This document shows positions 11,801 through 23,055 of a stretch of 64,000 bases of DNA, piece by piece. The stretch spans positions 2,107,191 through 2,171,190 of the forward strand of contig KB445796.1 of NCBI GenBank assembly GCA_000320605.2, in the 5' to 3' direction. A model generated the notes under the pieces. It made no database searches and had not been told where the DNA came from. It saw only the letters and a list, made by a program, of their open reading frames with translations. Each line of letters begins with the position of its first letter. Position 1 is the stretch's first letter. Source of the stretch: Gelatoporia subvermispora B (Eukaryota > Basidiomycota > Agaricomycetes > Polyporales > Gelatoporiaceae). Made by a program: the position numbers and the translations under genes.

Positions 11801-13232
11801 CACGTGCACTCCGGGGTTTGCGGTGGCAAGTGTCTTCGGGTATCCGATACGTGTCATGTAAGTGAGCAACTGGCGTGCAACCGGAAGAGGACCAGGGAGC
11901 GGGAACTCGTGGATGTACGCCGAGTTCGCGCGCTCAATGACCGCCTGAACACCACTTCCGAGTTCAGCACCGCGACCCCAGACGGTGATCTCTTCGCTGC
12001 TATCCTCGGGACCAGGGACGATGACCGCGCAGTGTGCCTTTGCCATGATTTCATCCGCTCCGGAACCCTGGAGGAGGCGGTGCTGGCGCTTCGGAAGTGT
12101 AAGACGCAGCGGGGTGATATCAGCGGTGAAGAAGTCGATAGCAGAGCGAATTGACTCCACGACGCGGCCCACCGCTTCGCGATCACCAGAGACGGCAATC
12201 TCGCGGGCAGACCGATTCAAATTTAAGTTGATGTCGGCACCCTGAGCAGCAGACTCGAAGGTAGTACGACGAGGGATCAAAAACGGCAAGATGTGGGCGG
12301 GGATATTGCCGACGCGCTGCGTGCTACGCGCACGCTTGGACGCGATGACCTCGTTGATCATGGCCTGTGCCTCCTCCGCGAGCGGCTGAGGTCCCGTGAT
12401 CGTGACCGGAACCGTAGGCTCCTCGTCCTCATCCGTGACGGTAGCACCGGTTGCGGGCAGAGGGGTCGTAGCACGCGAGGGCGAGTGAGATTGACCGTTA
12501 GCATGACCGTTGGATCCGCCGGGCGTCAGGTTGGCATCGCGTCTCGGGATATCGACCTTAACGCCCGTTTGGTCGCGAATCTGCTTAAGCTTTGCACCCT
12601 TGGGACCGACGATGCTCGGGATAGTAGAAACCGGGGCGTTAACCGTCAGCGAGACCTGTCAAGCACTGTTGGCGAGGGACAGTAAGAGGAGCACCAGAGT
12701 ACTTACGACCGGGCTAAGACCGGCAAGAAGGCTGCGCTTGGCCTTGTCTAGCTCTTTCGCCGACTCCGACTTGATGTAGAACGTAGTCTGGCGCATCTTC
12801 TGGTTCGTGGACGCCTCGACCTTGACCTTGAACTGACTCATAACCTGCCTCATAATCTCACCGAGCGAGGTCGGCTTGCCGTCCTTCCCAGCAGTGGATA
12901 AATCGACCGTGGGGATGGTGAACGTGTCGGTAACAAGGTTCTGCTTCACGGCAGCTGGCCTGATGCGTGCAGCAGCAGAGGCCCCCCAAGCAGAGGCAGC
13001 CGGCTTGTTTGCAGACTGCGCAGGAGCGAGCGAGGGAAATGCCTCCTCTGACTCGGGGTTCGGCGCACCATTACGGGCGGACTGGCGGGGAGTAACCGAG
13101 GTGGGCTCTTTCAAGCTAGGGAACGGGTCCGGGGCACCCTCAAGGTTGTGACGCCTCTGCAAAAGAGTGAGCTCAGAAACAGGACGAGCGAGGATTGATC
13201 TGTACCTGAAGATCAGCAGCCGAGAGAGCCAT
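8876..13232 (-). CDS. SCP160: Vigilin/Scp160-type multi-KH RNA-binding protein
   Basis: Polyribosome- and ER-associated RNA-binding protein family (role from family knowledge). Start ATG 13232 gives MALSAADLQ, a first tiny exon, then the exon beginning RRHNLEGAPDPFPSLKEP. The N-terminal segment (KVEASTNQKMRQTTFYIKSE) matches fungal Scp160 ends. Many degenerate and canonical KH repeats follow, with GxxG loops visible as SIVGPKGAKL, VVGKDGTTL, LIGQSGKYV, ILGKAGATI, IIGPGGQGL, LIGRGGQHL and IVGAKGANV. Exons run roughly 13150-12710, 12660-11635, 11560-11300, 11240-11055, 10990-10830, 10770-10700, 10655-10425, 10370-9990, 9945-9595, 9530-9035 and 8985-8876. The last intron splits IVIVG-SETAIETAKEAI; stop TGA at 8876-8878. 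Regular KH spacing over about 1,250 residues supports vigilin over shorter KH proteins. Confidence 0.88.
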
Positions 13233-13765
13233 TATCGACCGGAAAGCAGTGAGCCTAAGACGGGGGAAAACCTGGAGAACGCGAAAAGCGAACAAAATTC
13301 GCGAATAATTGGACGAGGAGGAGGAAAGTGGTATGGAAATACGTGGGCAGCCCACGTCCCCAGATGATCCCGTCACCAGGGTGGGAAAACATTTCCGAAT
13401 TTGATGCCCACCTGATCTCGCACTTTAATCTTGCACACCAAATCACCTGCGTTGGCTTCCAAGGTATCCGGATGACAACCTCCGGGATCTACTCAACATT
13501 CTAACCATGCAGCAGGCATCACTGCAGACGTGTCAAACATCTTCTAGGACGATCCTTACTCTTCCTGACACACATGCCCGAAGCGGAGCCCGATTAAGCA
13601 GATGCCCGAGGAAGCAAGGCACAGCAGTTAATTGATGCACCGCGATTCTCCTTGACCAAACCGTAAACCATGCATAAATTCGAGATGTGATATATTACAG
13701 AGCCATTATTTGTGATCTAGAAATACCCTGGCCCGAACCCAGTTCTGCAATTACAGTTATCGCCT
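13233..13765. other. Intergenic, no gene seen
   Basis: 5' flank of the vigilin gene and 3' flank of the flavin monooxygenase, both on minus. Short ORFs only, none recognisable. Confidence 0.4.
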
Positions 13766-16213
13766 TTAGACCTCCTGGGAGAACCAGGCAAGGATCGCCG
13801 CGGGGATGGATTGGAGCTTAAGACATCGATATCAGACTCTGGTGCAGCACGAAGCCATTTGACTCACCGTAAGCCAGAAGGACAGCAAGAATTTCGTCAC
13901 AAAATCCTTCTGACGGGCAGCCCATACGAGGAACATCGTGAAGAGCACAAAGGCGCTTCCCTTCAATGCGCTAGCGAGACGCCTCCGCCTGTTCCAGCGA
14001 TCTGCGCCGACAGCCTTGTAGTCCGACCACTTCGGCGACCGTAGAATCCACCAGTACTGTGTCATTGGGCCGGGGAAGATACTGAAGTTCTTCCCGGTGC
14101 CACCCACACGGTACCAGGAAACACACTCGTTGTACGCGGTGTTGGCGAGCTTGCGCTGCAGCCAGTTGTTGTACTTGTCGGACGCCTTTTCGGTCAGCTC
14201 GAACGAGAGTGCTTCGCCTCTCAGAATAGGCGCGATCAGCTGCACCGCGTAGTTGATCTAGTAGCCCAGAAGACCGATCAATCGCCAGATCCAGATACAC
14301 GTCGAAGCTTGATGAGCATACCTGAACCTCTTCTCCAAAGATAGCCGAGCTGTGGCTAGTGTTCGTGTTGGGACCTGCGACACTGTCATTTTAATCGCAC
14401 GACAGTATAGTCGGAAGCTGCTCACCAGCTAGCATGAAGAAGTTGGGGAATCCCGCGACAGTAACACCTCCAAAGGCAGTGGGTCCTCCTTGCGACTTGT
14501 AGTACTGTTGGATGCTCTGGCCATTGCTGCCGAAGACCGGAACAGGATACTCGTCCTGATGCAAACCCAATTTGAGTCGGAAGTTGACTTCGCACAATAT
14601 AAACATACGGTGACGAAGCCAGTTCCCAGAACAATGACATCGAAGGGGATGTTCTCGCCTGATGTCCGATTAGCGACCCTAGTACGTCACTGGCAGCTGC
14701 GAACTCACCTGTCTTCGTTCGGATACCCTCTTCCGTCAAAGTATCGATACCATCCCAGTTAACATCCATGTTAGGTTTGTGGAGAGACCCCAGGTATCCG
14801 GTCTCCATTACCAAACGCTTGCATGCGGGAGCTGCGGGAATCATCAGACAAAAACATCATAATCGACATGCATAACCGTACGGTAGTTCGGAATAATTTT
14901 GTCGTGATACTTCTTCGGCGTTTTCTCAATCATGAACTTTTCCAAGTCCTGGGCATCGATGGAAGATGAGTATTGACGGAGATCACAATGTCGCAACGAC
15001 TACTGACTTTCTGCATCTTATCGCGAATACGGTTGCGCTTGCCTTGGAAGACGGGGAACAGAAGATCAAGCTGGCAGGAAACTCAGTAAACCACTAACCG
15101 GAAGCAGAAGGCAACTTACCTCCCAGAAGAGGTAGGTGCGGTAGAGTCGCATAGCACCGGGGACATTGGCGAAAACCCACTTTTGCCATTCAGCATAGTC
15201 ACCTCGGCGCTGCATGCAATAAGCGACTGACGACCTGCGACCGAACAGAGCGAAACTCACTGGGTTCACGAACCAGACAGGAGTTCGAACGAAGTTGACA
15301 ATCGAAGTTGACGGCTCCTTCACCAGATGCGGGATAAGTTGAGCACTGCCACACGTCAATAAAATGCAATAAATATGTAGCAGCGAAGGCCACTCACGCC
15401 GAACACCCATTGCCGATGACAGCTGTACGCTTGTTCCGGAAATCCACCGAGTGGTTCCAGCGAGCCGTGTGGAACATGTCTCCCTTGAACCGTTCCACGC
15501 CTTTGAGGTCGGTGGGAACCTTTGGCTCGGAAAGGAGACCCAGGGCACCAACGAAGACCTGCGCGGTAGTGACGCTGCGCTCGCCGGTGCGGACATTTTC
15601 GAGCTCGATGCGGTACACCTGCTCGCTGTTGTCCCATACGGCCCGGTTGACCTTCGTGTTCAAAACGACGTGGTCGTACAGGTTGTACTTGGCCGCGATG
15701 TTCTTCCAATAAGCTTGCAGCTCAGGCTGCAAGACGTGCGTCCGGCTCCAGTTTGGGTTCAGGTCGGTGGACAAGCTGTACCAGTGAGTAGGAACGTCTG
15801 ATGCGCAACCCTGCATCCATCGTCTCTGTGAGTCCTGCTCCCCAATCGTTATCGTAGTGGCGTACCGGATACGTGTTGTCCTTGAGATGGCGAAAGTCTG
15901 TCAGTCTCTACTTGCGCAGGACCAGTAGAGGATCGGCTTACTCTCCATGTACCTCCGATATCCGAGGCTTTCTCGTAGATCTTCGATGATCGTCAACGTT
16001 AATCCCCAGGAGGGTTAACGGGAGTCCTTACAATGAAATTGTTGAACCCGAGCTGGCGCTTGAGGGCAATCCCAAAGGACAATCCACCAAGTCTACGGGC
16101 CGTGCCATCAGTAAATTGGCAAGGATTGAAGTGTTTCAGACCACTGACCCTCCACCCATTATCACTACCCTTGGGGTAGAAGACCCTGCCGAGACGTCCT
16201 TTGCGAAGGCCAT
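13766..16213 (-). CDS. FAD/NADPH flavin monooxygenase, Baeyer-Villiger type
   Basis: Class B flavoprotein monooxygenase. The small first exon begins at ATG 16213 (MAFAKDVSAGSSTPRVVIM) and joins LGGLSFGIALKRQLG to make the FAD Rossmann GxGxxG (GGGLGG). The following short exons give IYEKASDIGGTWR, DNTYP and GCASDVPTHWYSL. Residues FKGDMFHTARW match the BVMO fingerprint FxGxxxHxxxW, and the second nucleotide-binding motif is AVIGNGCSA. C-terminal exons carry GGVTVAGFPNFFMLAG and YKAVGADRWNRRRRL, then a hydrophobic helix (GSAFVLFTMFLVW) and a final exon LQSIPAAILAWFSQEV with TAA at 13766-13768. At least ten introns. Substrate unknown. The C-terminal hydrophobic tail suggests membrane association (inference). 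No biosynthetic neighbours were seen. Confidence 0.82.
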
Positions 16214-17807
16214 TGCGCACGAAGGTAGACGCGCTTTCGAACCGAGGAGGAGAGAGATGATAGACCCCGGATGGTGAGAGTGCTCGCCATCTTATAGGTT
16301 CGAGGGATGATACGGTAGCAGTGAGATAACGCTCACGATGAACCCCAGTGACAGCATATGTCGCGGGGATGCCATTGCTGGCCGCGCTCGTCAGTACCGA
16401 AAATGTATAGACTTGACATAAAGGCACAGGTTTGGCGTCATAAAAGGCCACGCAACGGTCGCGAGAAGATCTGGATCGTTAAGTTTTCACATGATAGCAG
16501 GTTCGCAATAGCTGCATCGGCCTAGCCCGAAACCGGTTCGAGCGGAGATGCGGGCGTCTCGGGAGACAACGAGGAGAGCTGCACGGAGACTCTGCCAGTT
16601 ATACGCCGATCATGGCCGGTATGCAGAATCGCAACGGATTTCTCCCAAGTCAGCGACTTCATTTTCCAAAAATAGCAAATACCGCGGGCTCGTGGCCTGG
16701 GTGGCATTCGGTCAGCGAGCCTTCTGGCCGAGGGAGTGGGCCGTACCGCGTGTGCGATTCCCGAGACGTGTGATGGAGTATTCCGGCCGTTGTGCCGTGA
16801 AAACTGGTTTTGGGACAACTGAAAGACATCATTTCCCTGGTCATCATGGCGTAAAACCGGCCGATAAACCTGAAAATCCACAGAAAATCCTAGAGCTGAA
16901 ACCCCTGCAACTCTGCCCGCAATTTCCCCAACTGGGGCATGCAGGGTCGATTGGAGGGTTCCGGAAGCAGAGCCTTCGTACTGCAACATTGTTGGGCTCA
17001 TTTTTGCTCGCAGCAATCCATATGATCATTAGCCGCGTGTTTGTGTCATTCGAGGCATAATGCGCAGAAGAAGCAGGAGGCATAGTAATGACGCAGATGG
17101 GCGCAGATGTTCCGCAGGTATCTGTCTTCAGAAACTAGCCTAGATCACAGTGTCTCGGTGTTCCAGGACCGAGAAAAGATACAGTCATATCGAACAAGAC
17201 CACGGCTCGCATCACAGCGCAGCATCTTGTCGCCTGATCCTACAATCACCGAGTCTCGCCAGCGCGTTCCAAAGGGGCATTCGGCGAAGTTCATAGCAGG
17301 GGCAGATTGGCAAACAGGCTATGCCGGTCTGGCTCCACTTGACGGCCACGGCGAGGCCTCAGATCGAAATGAGAGCTTGGGGGTGCCATGGTCTCACGAA
17401 CAAATAGATGACAGTTTCGCAAGGATTGGATTAGAGAGGCGCTGTAGGTGTGGATCCCTGACCGACGACCGCTCTGAGCAAGCGGATGGATCGTATGGAT
17501 TTGCGACTGGGGAAAGGGGGTACAGGGTAGAAAATCTTCATCAAAAGGACTAGAATCTAGCGAGACCAACGTGACAATACTGAGCAGCGGAGCAAGACGG
17601 GGCCGAGCGAGAGCCTGCGAGACCGTGACCGAGAGCGGCCGCGGATGCTGAGAGAGCAGGTCAGCGGCGCGCGCTCCCAGGCCGACGTGTCCAAGACGTG
17701 GCCTCCGTCGATTCTTCATGAGTTACTCCGTCCACAAAAGTCGTTCCCCCAACCTCTCTCATCTTTCGCATATCTCAGGGCAAACCCTGTAGAGTCGGTC
17801 ATTGCGC
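16214..17807. other. 1.6-kb divergent intergenic region
   Basis: This lies between the monooxygenase (-) and ERO1 (+). ORFs up to about 165 codons exist on both strands (16522-17016 -, 17107-17553 +), but they overlap, are not supported by splice or family signals, and look like chance. It must hold both promoters. Confidence 0.4.
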
Positions 17808-19977
17808 ATGTACCCGCATCATCTATACGTTCTCGCCCTTGGTCTCCTTCTCGGCCCGCACGCAAGCGCTAGTCAGCAATCAAGTCAGTCCGATACCCTG
17901 CTCAGGAGAGAGCAAGTACAAGATGTCCTAGACTACAAACCACCGAAGGACCCAGGTTGCACACAATTTGTATGTCGTCCCGTTGCACTGCCTGCATGTC
18001 GACTCAACATAATCTTGTGCAACCAGCCTACAGGGCCGATAGAAACTACCTCATGCGATTTCGAGACGATCGAGAGCGTGAACGAGGACCTGTACTCGGA
18101 GCTACACAAGCTTGTAGAAACGCCATTCTTCAAGTACTTCCGAGTGAGTCTCATCCTCCTGTGTACACCGGGGACGACTCAGTCTTTTGTCACAGGTTGA
18201 CCTGTACAGAGAATGTCCATTCTGGCAGGATAACGGTTTCTGCATGAACCGGGAGTGCGGCATCACCACTGTAGATGAGGTATATGCCAATCACATATCA
18301 TGCATAACGAAGCTTGACTCTCTTCCAGAGCGAGATACCCGAAAGATGGCGGGCAGCGGCGCTCAGTAAACTTGAGATGCCTCCGGAATCTGAGGTATGC
18401 CGTTCCGAAAACAATCCTTTCCATCTGCTCACCAACTAAGCTGACTTGAACAGAGCACCGTTCTCCCCGGATGCTACTACCGCGACTCCGACTACTGCTT
18501 CCTGGATGATATGACGGGTTAGTGGGTTAACCCTGTTCCACCTCGCCCCCGCTTATCATATCTTCTTAGAGGGTGACTACATCGACCTCTCTATGAATCC
18601 GGAGCGCTTCACTGGCTACACAGGGCCATCTGCACACCGAGTCTGGTCGTCAATTTATCAGGAAAATTGCTTCGGCATGTCCGAGCCGAACCTTCTCTCC
18701 TCCAACTCACCAAATCCAGGCCTGATGTCGTCTCCGGATTCTATGACTGGTGCACTCAGTGCTGAAGGGGAAGAGCAAGCGCGAGAGTGTTTGGAACGAC
18801 GCGTCTACCACAAGATTATCTCAGGTGAGATTTATGACACTCTTCAATCGGTCCATGGCTAACAAACCCACCAGGTCTTCACACCAGTATCTCTACGCAT
18901 ATTTGTCATGACACCATGAATCAGTCTACGGGTGAATGGGTATGTTCGATCTCACTCAGTTATGTGTGCACGCATGTCACTAAGGTGGCTCACTTTTAGG
19001 GTCCCGATCTGAAGTGTTTTATCTCGCGAGTGGCTTCTCATCCTGAGCGACTCGAGTATCTGTACTTCGACACAGTACTGCTCCTGCGTGCTGTAGCGCG
19101 TCTAGGCACGTACCTCTCCGCATATGACTACTGTGGTACTGGTACGCATGAGGACGACGCCGCCACTCTCGCCATGTTGGGCAAGGTGATCGGCATAGCG
19201 CGTGCGGTTGGCAAGTTTGACGAAACCGTTCTCTTCCGTGGCGAAGACGCGGATGTAAGTTGTCCAACTCGGGTTGATAGCATTGTCCTGACGTCTTGTC
19301 CAGATCTTGAAGGTGGAGTTCAAGGAGCACTTCCGGAATGTGTCTCGGATCATGGACTGCGTGGGATGCGACAAGTGCCGCCTCTGGGGCAAAGTGCAGA
19401 CCACCGGTGTAGGTACAGCATTGAAGGTTCTCTTTGAGCTCGATGAAAAAGCGCTAGAGTACGTCCTCCCTACTAACCTGATCCACTCCTGGCTGATAAT
19501 GTGACGCAGTCCGCGTGCCAATTCAAACTTACTTCAACGTTCGGAAGTCGTCGCCCTGGTCAACACGCTGCACCGCTTCGTCGAGAGTGTCATGTATGTC
19601 AACAAGTTCCGTCGCATGTGGGCGGATATGGACCCGCAAGAGGAAGATGCCCTCATCCGTGATACACAAGCGGATGCTCAGGCAGCGACCCGCTCTGCAC
19701 CAAAGGTGAAATTCCTGCATGCTCACGCCTCTCGCCAGCTTACTGATCTTGACGTGACACATAGCCTCACCGATCTCCCGTCGCAGGCTCGCAAGATGTC
19801 CACGACAACTTCTTAGAAAACGTCATTGCTCGCATCGCATGTTGGATGCGTGCCTGCAAAGACGGCACAGTCGGGTGTTTCCAGGGGCTGTTGGATGGCC
19901 TACAGGCGGTACTGGATGGCCTGAAGAGCATATTCCAGTTGTCCGGAAAGGACCAGGTACCTCGAAGCGATTTGTAG
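17808..19977 (+). CDS. ERO1: Endoplasmic reticulum oxidoreductin Ero1
   Basis: FAD-dependent thiol oxidase of the ER lumen that re-oxidises protein disulfide isomerase. ATG 17808 opens a signal peptide ([20 protein letters not shown]). Conserved blocks follow: TPFFKYFR then [18 protein letters not shown] (N-terminal Cys pair region), [37 protein letters not shown] (FAD region), and the core active-site cluster [19 protein letters not shown]. Two later joins, [19 protein letters not shown] and the acceptor at about 19766 giving [17 protein letters not shown], restore the family sequence. Stop TAG 19975-19977. The C-terminus is an amphipathic stretch ([20 protein letters not shown]), which may serve membrane association. 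The putative intron 17956-18033 is 78 nt, stop-free and frame-neutral, so the N-terminal form is ambiguous. Confidence 0.92.
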
Positions 19978-20172
19978 GTAATGGTGTTGGACTGCTTTAC
20001 TGCAGTTTGCTCTACTTCTACTATACGTGTACATTATAGTTATTGTAGGAAGGGACACTATTCGAGCACAATCTCTACATCATCGATCCCATTGTCTTGT
20101 CAATAAATCTCAGCATTGGCAGGCCATCGGGCGTGTCACAGGTCATATACGTGCAGCATTCAGCATTTGTAA

Positions 20173-20264
20173 GGCAGTGTAGCCAAGTGGTTACGGCGTC
20201 ACGTTTAGGTCTGAGGACAAAACCGTGATGGGTTTCCCGCGCGAGTTCGAATCTCGTCACTGTC
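20173..20264 (+). tRNA. tRNA-Leu (anticodon UAG), intron-containing
   Basis: The acceptor stem GGCAGTG (20173) pairs with CACTGTC (ends 20264), allowing one G-U. The D arm is GCC-AAGTGGTTAC-GGC. The anticodon stem TCACG/CGTGA encloses TTTAGG and an extra ~14 nt (GTCTGAGGACAAAA) placed as a canonical intron after position 37. A long class II variable arm (TGGGTTTCCC) and T loop GAGTTCGAATCTC follow. Class II architecture with TAG in the loop indicates Leu. No CCA is encoded, as expected in a eukaryote. Confidence 0.85.
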
Positions 20265-20556
20265 ATAGAAGCAGGCAAAAGTACCTTCATTTTTTGGCCT
20301 CTTGATTCCTTGTTGTTATGTCGTATTTTCGATGTAAATTACTGGCTGACGCCTTAGTGAGAAAAGCATCGTCTGGTTCTTAGTGAGAAATTGTATTTAG
20401 GTGGAATCATTGCCGTTCCTGAGGCAGTAAGGTCTATTCGGCAGAAATTCATCCCGGTCTGTAGGCGCTTAGTAACTGCACATCGCAGTCTTCAGCCACT
20501 TTGGGCTCCTTCTCACCACTGGCTCGTAGTTAGTGAATACTCTGACTTCGCGATAG

Positions 20557-22461
20557 ATGGCTTCTGCTTCAGGTATGTCATATGTATACTCTGTTAAAGC
20601 AAAAGCTCACATCCCAAAGCCACCGGCAAGCTTTCACGCGAAGAATTTCGTCGGCAGAAGGACCTTGATGCTGCTCGTAAGGCTGGTACGGCCCCAGCTG
20701 CTCTAGATGAGGAGGGGAAGGCCATCAACCCCCATATCCCTCGTACGTGTACAACTACGCATGTTTGTACTATCGGTACTGACTGACCATGTGCAGAATA
20801 TATTGCACAAGCACCATGGTACCTCGACACAGGTGCCCCCTCGCTCAGCCATCAGCGCATCCCCGAGTACGACCGCTCTGCCGACAAGCTCGACAACTGG
20901 TACGACCGAGGCGCAAAGGCAGGTCCCGCTGCGAAGAAATATCGCAAGGGTGCTTGCGAGAACTGCGGCGCCCTGACACACAAGAAGCAGGACTGCCTCG
21001 AGCGGCCACGCAAGAAGGGCGCCAAGTACACTAACAGGGACATCGCGCCGGACGAAATCGTCCAGGACGTTGCCCCGGGGTACGATGCGAAGCGCGACCG
21101 GTGGAACGGGTACGACCCCTCGGAGCACCGCAAGGTGTACGACGAGTATGCGGCGGTCGAGGCTGCGCGGCAGAAGCTGCGCGAGGAGGAGATCGACAAG
21201 CAGACGACGACGGACTTGGCTGCGGTGCGGAAGGTGGCGAAGGTGGGCAAGGAGAAGGGCGAGAATCGGGACGATGACTTCGGGAGCAGCGACGACGAAG
21301 ACGAGGATCAGGACAAATATGCTGAGGCTGCGGACGCCGTGGGGCAGAAGCTCGATACGAAGACCCGTATCACCGTCCGTAATCTGCGTATCAGAGAAGA
21401 CACCGCCAAATACCTCATCAACCTCGACCCGTCGAGTGCGTACTACGACCCGAAGACACGTTCCATGCGTGACAACCCGCTCAAGAATGTAACACCGGAG
21501 GAGGCACTGTTCGCTGGCGATAACTTCTTGCGCCACTCGGGTGAGGCTCCCGAGGTGCAGAAGCTGCAACTCTTTGCATGGAACGCGGCTGCCCGGGGGA
21601 ACGACGTCCACATGAACGCGAACCCGACGCAGGGTCAGCTGCTACACCACGAGTTCCAGAAGAAAAAGGAGGAACTCAAGGATATGACGAAAGTCAGCAT
21701 CCTGGCGAAGTACGGAGGAGAGGAATACCTCGAGAAGGCACCGAAGGAGCTCCTCTTGGGTCAGACGGAAGAGTACGTCGAGTTCTCGCGGACGGGCCAG
21801 GTTATCAAGGGCAAGGAGCGTGTAAAGACACGATCGAAGTACCCGGAAGATGGTAAGCCCCGCCGCCTGCATTTTCACATCTTAGGTGCTGACGTGCATG
21901 TAGTTTACATCAATAACCATACGCAGGTATGGGGATCGTGGTATGATCCTGGATCCGGGCAGTGGGGCTACGCTTGCTGCCACTCTATAGTGCACGTGTC
22001 GTATTGCACTGGCGAAGCCGGTATTGCCGCTGCACAGGCTTCGAGTGCTAAACACCTCCTTGCGTCGACTTCTACATCTTCCATGCCGCCACCCGCAGAG
22101 TCAACACCACCACCACCAGTGGAAGATAGAAAAGAAGACCGCAAGAAGAAGGCAGAGGAGCTGTTCTCGAAGCGACGACTAGGAGAGGGCGAGCTGAAGC
22201 TTGACCAGAACCGGCTTGTAGAAGCGATCGGCGAGGAACGCAAGCGGAAGGCCCGTGCGGAGGACGATCGGTGGGGCAAACGACCTAAAGGTGAACCCAG
22301 TGGTAGTACAAGCCACGAGGTCACGGAAGAGGAACTTGGTAAGTCATCCTCGCGCATGTTGTTTGTATCGCTCATACTGAGCCATGCTTCCAGAGGCGTA
22401 TCGTATGAACCGTCGGATGACGGACGACCCTATGGCCAATTATGTGGACACAGGTGCATAA
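20557..22461 (+). CDS. SLU7: Pre-mRNA splicing factor Slu7
   Basis: Second-step splicing factor involved in 3' splice-site choice. Exons: 20557-20572, 20620-20742, 20797-21852, 21904-22338, 22394-22461; total 1698 nt = 565 aa. The 16-nt first exon joins to give [20 protein letters not shown]. The CCHC zinc knuckle is [14 protein letters not shown] (CX2CX4HX4C), preceded by [18 protein letters not shown]. Other family blocks are [34 protein letters not shown] and [14 protein letters not shown] followed by [10 protein letters not shown]. The end is [20 protein letters not shown] plus A, TAA 22459. Intron 21853-21903 is 51 nt and stop-free, so retention would keep the frame. It shares the splicing theme with U2SURP upstream, but there is no operon logic. 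Confidence 0.93.
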
Positions 22462-23055
22462 TATGCCATTTGTATTGTATTTGTACTCTTTCTATTGCAT
22501 CTATCACGACTGCTATCTTTGAAGCATTGCGTCCGAACTTGATCTCGATGATGCACCGCCAAGCACCTCGTATATTTGTTGACGATCTTCGTCAACCCCG
22601 TTAGGTGCCCCTGCGAATGTCTGACATGAATCTGATTCCGATGAGCCCAAGCGATGAACAAGTAGATGTTCCAAACTCAAACCGCAGGCCTGGCAGCTCA
22701 GCCACAATCTGTTATCTCATAGGTGTGAGCTTTGAATTTAAGCCAATTACTCTACCCGGTGTTGTGTGAACCTGCCAAGTCGTCTGGTAGTGATGAGGCG
22801 AAGTGTCTGTAACCTGGGTACGGAGGACGGGCGCGATCTCACGGAAGCTAGGAGGATGCGCGGAGGCGAGGCTGTGCAGCGGTGCACGGCGCGCGTCCAA
22901 TGCCATCGTGGCTCGCTTGACAACAATTTTGACGCTCACAGGCTCTCCTCGCCGTTCGGCGTCATCACAGCCACGTTCCGCAGGTGGATTATAATGTAAC
23001 CAGTGCGTCTCTCGCTCTTATTCTCTTCTTCCCGCTCAACTTGTAACTGACCACC
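22462..23055. other. Intergenic, no gene seen
   Basis: 3' flank of SLU7 and promoter of the aspartic protease, both on plus. ORFs of 60-80 codons only, without family resemblance. Confidence 0.4.

Noticed and set aside
16522..17553. Possible genes in the FMO-ERO1 gap
   Set aside because: ORFs overlap on both strands, end at random and show no recognisable motif.
20703..21611. 302-codon minus-strand ORF opposite SLU7
   Set aside because: It lies wholly within the confirmed SLU7 coding exons. It is a codon-bias shadow.
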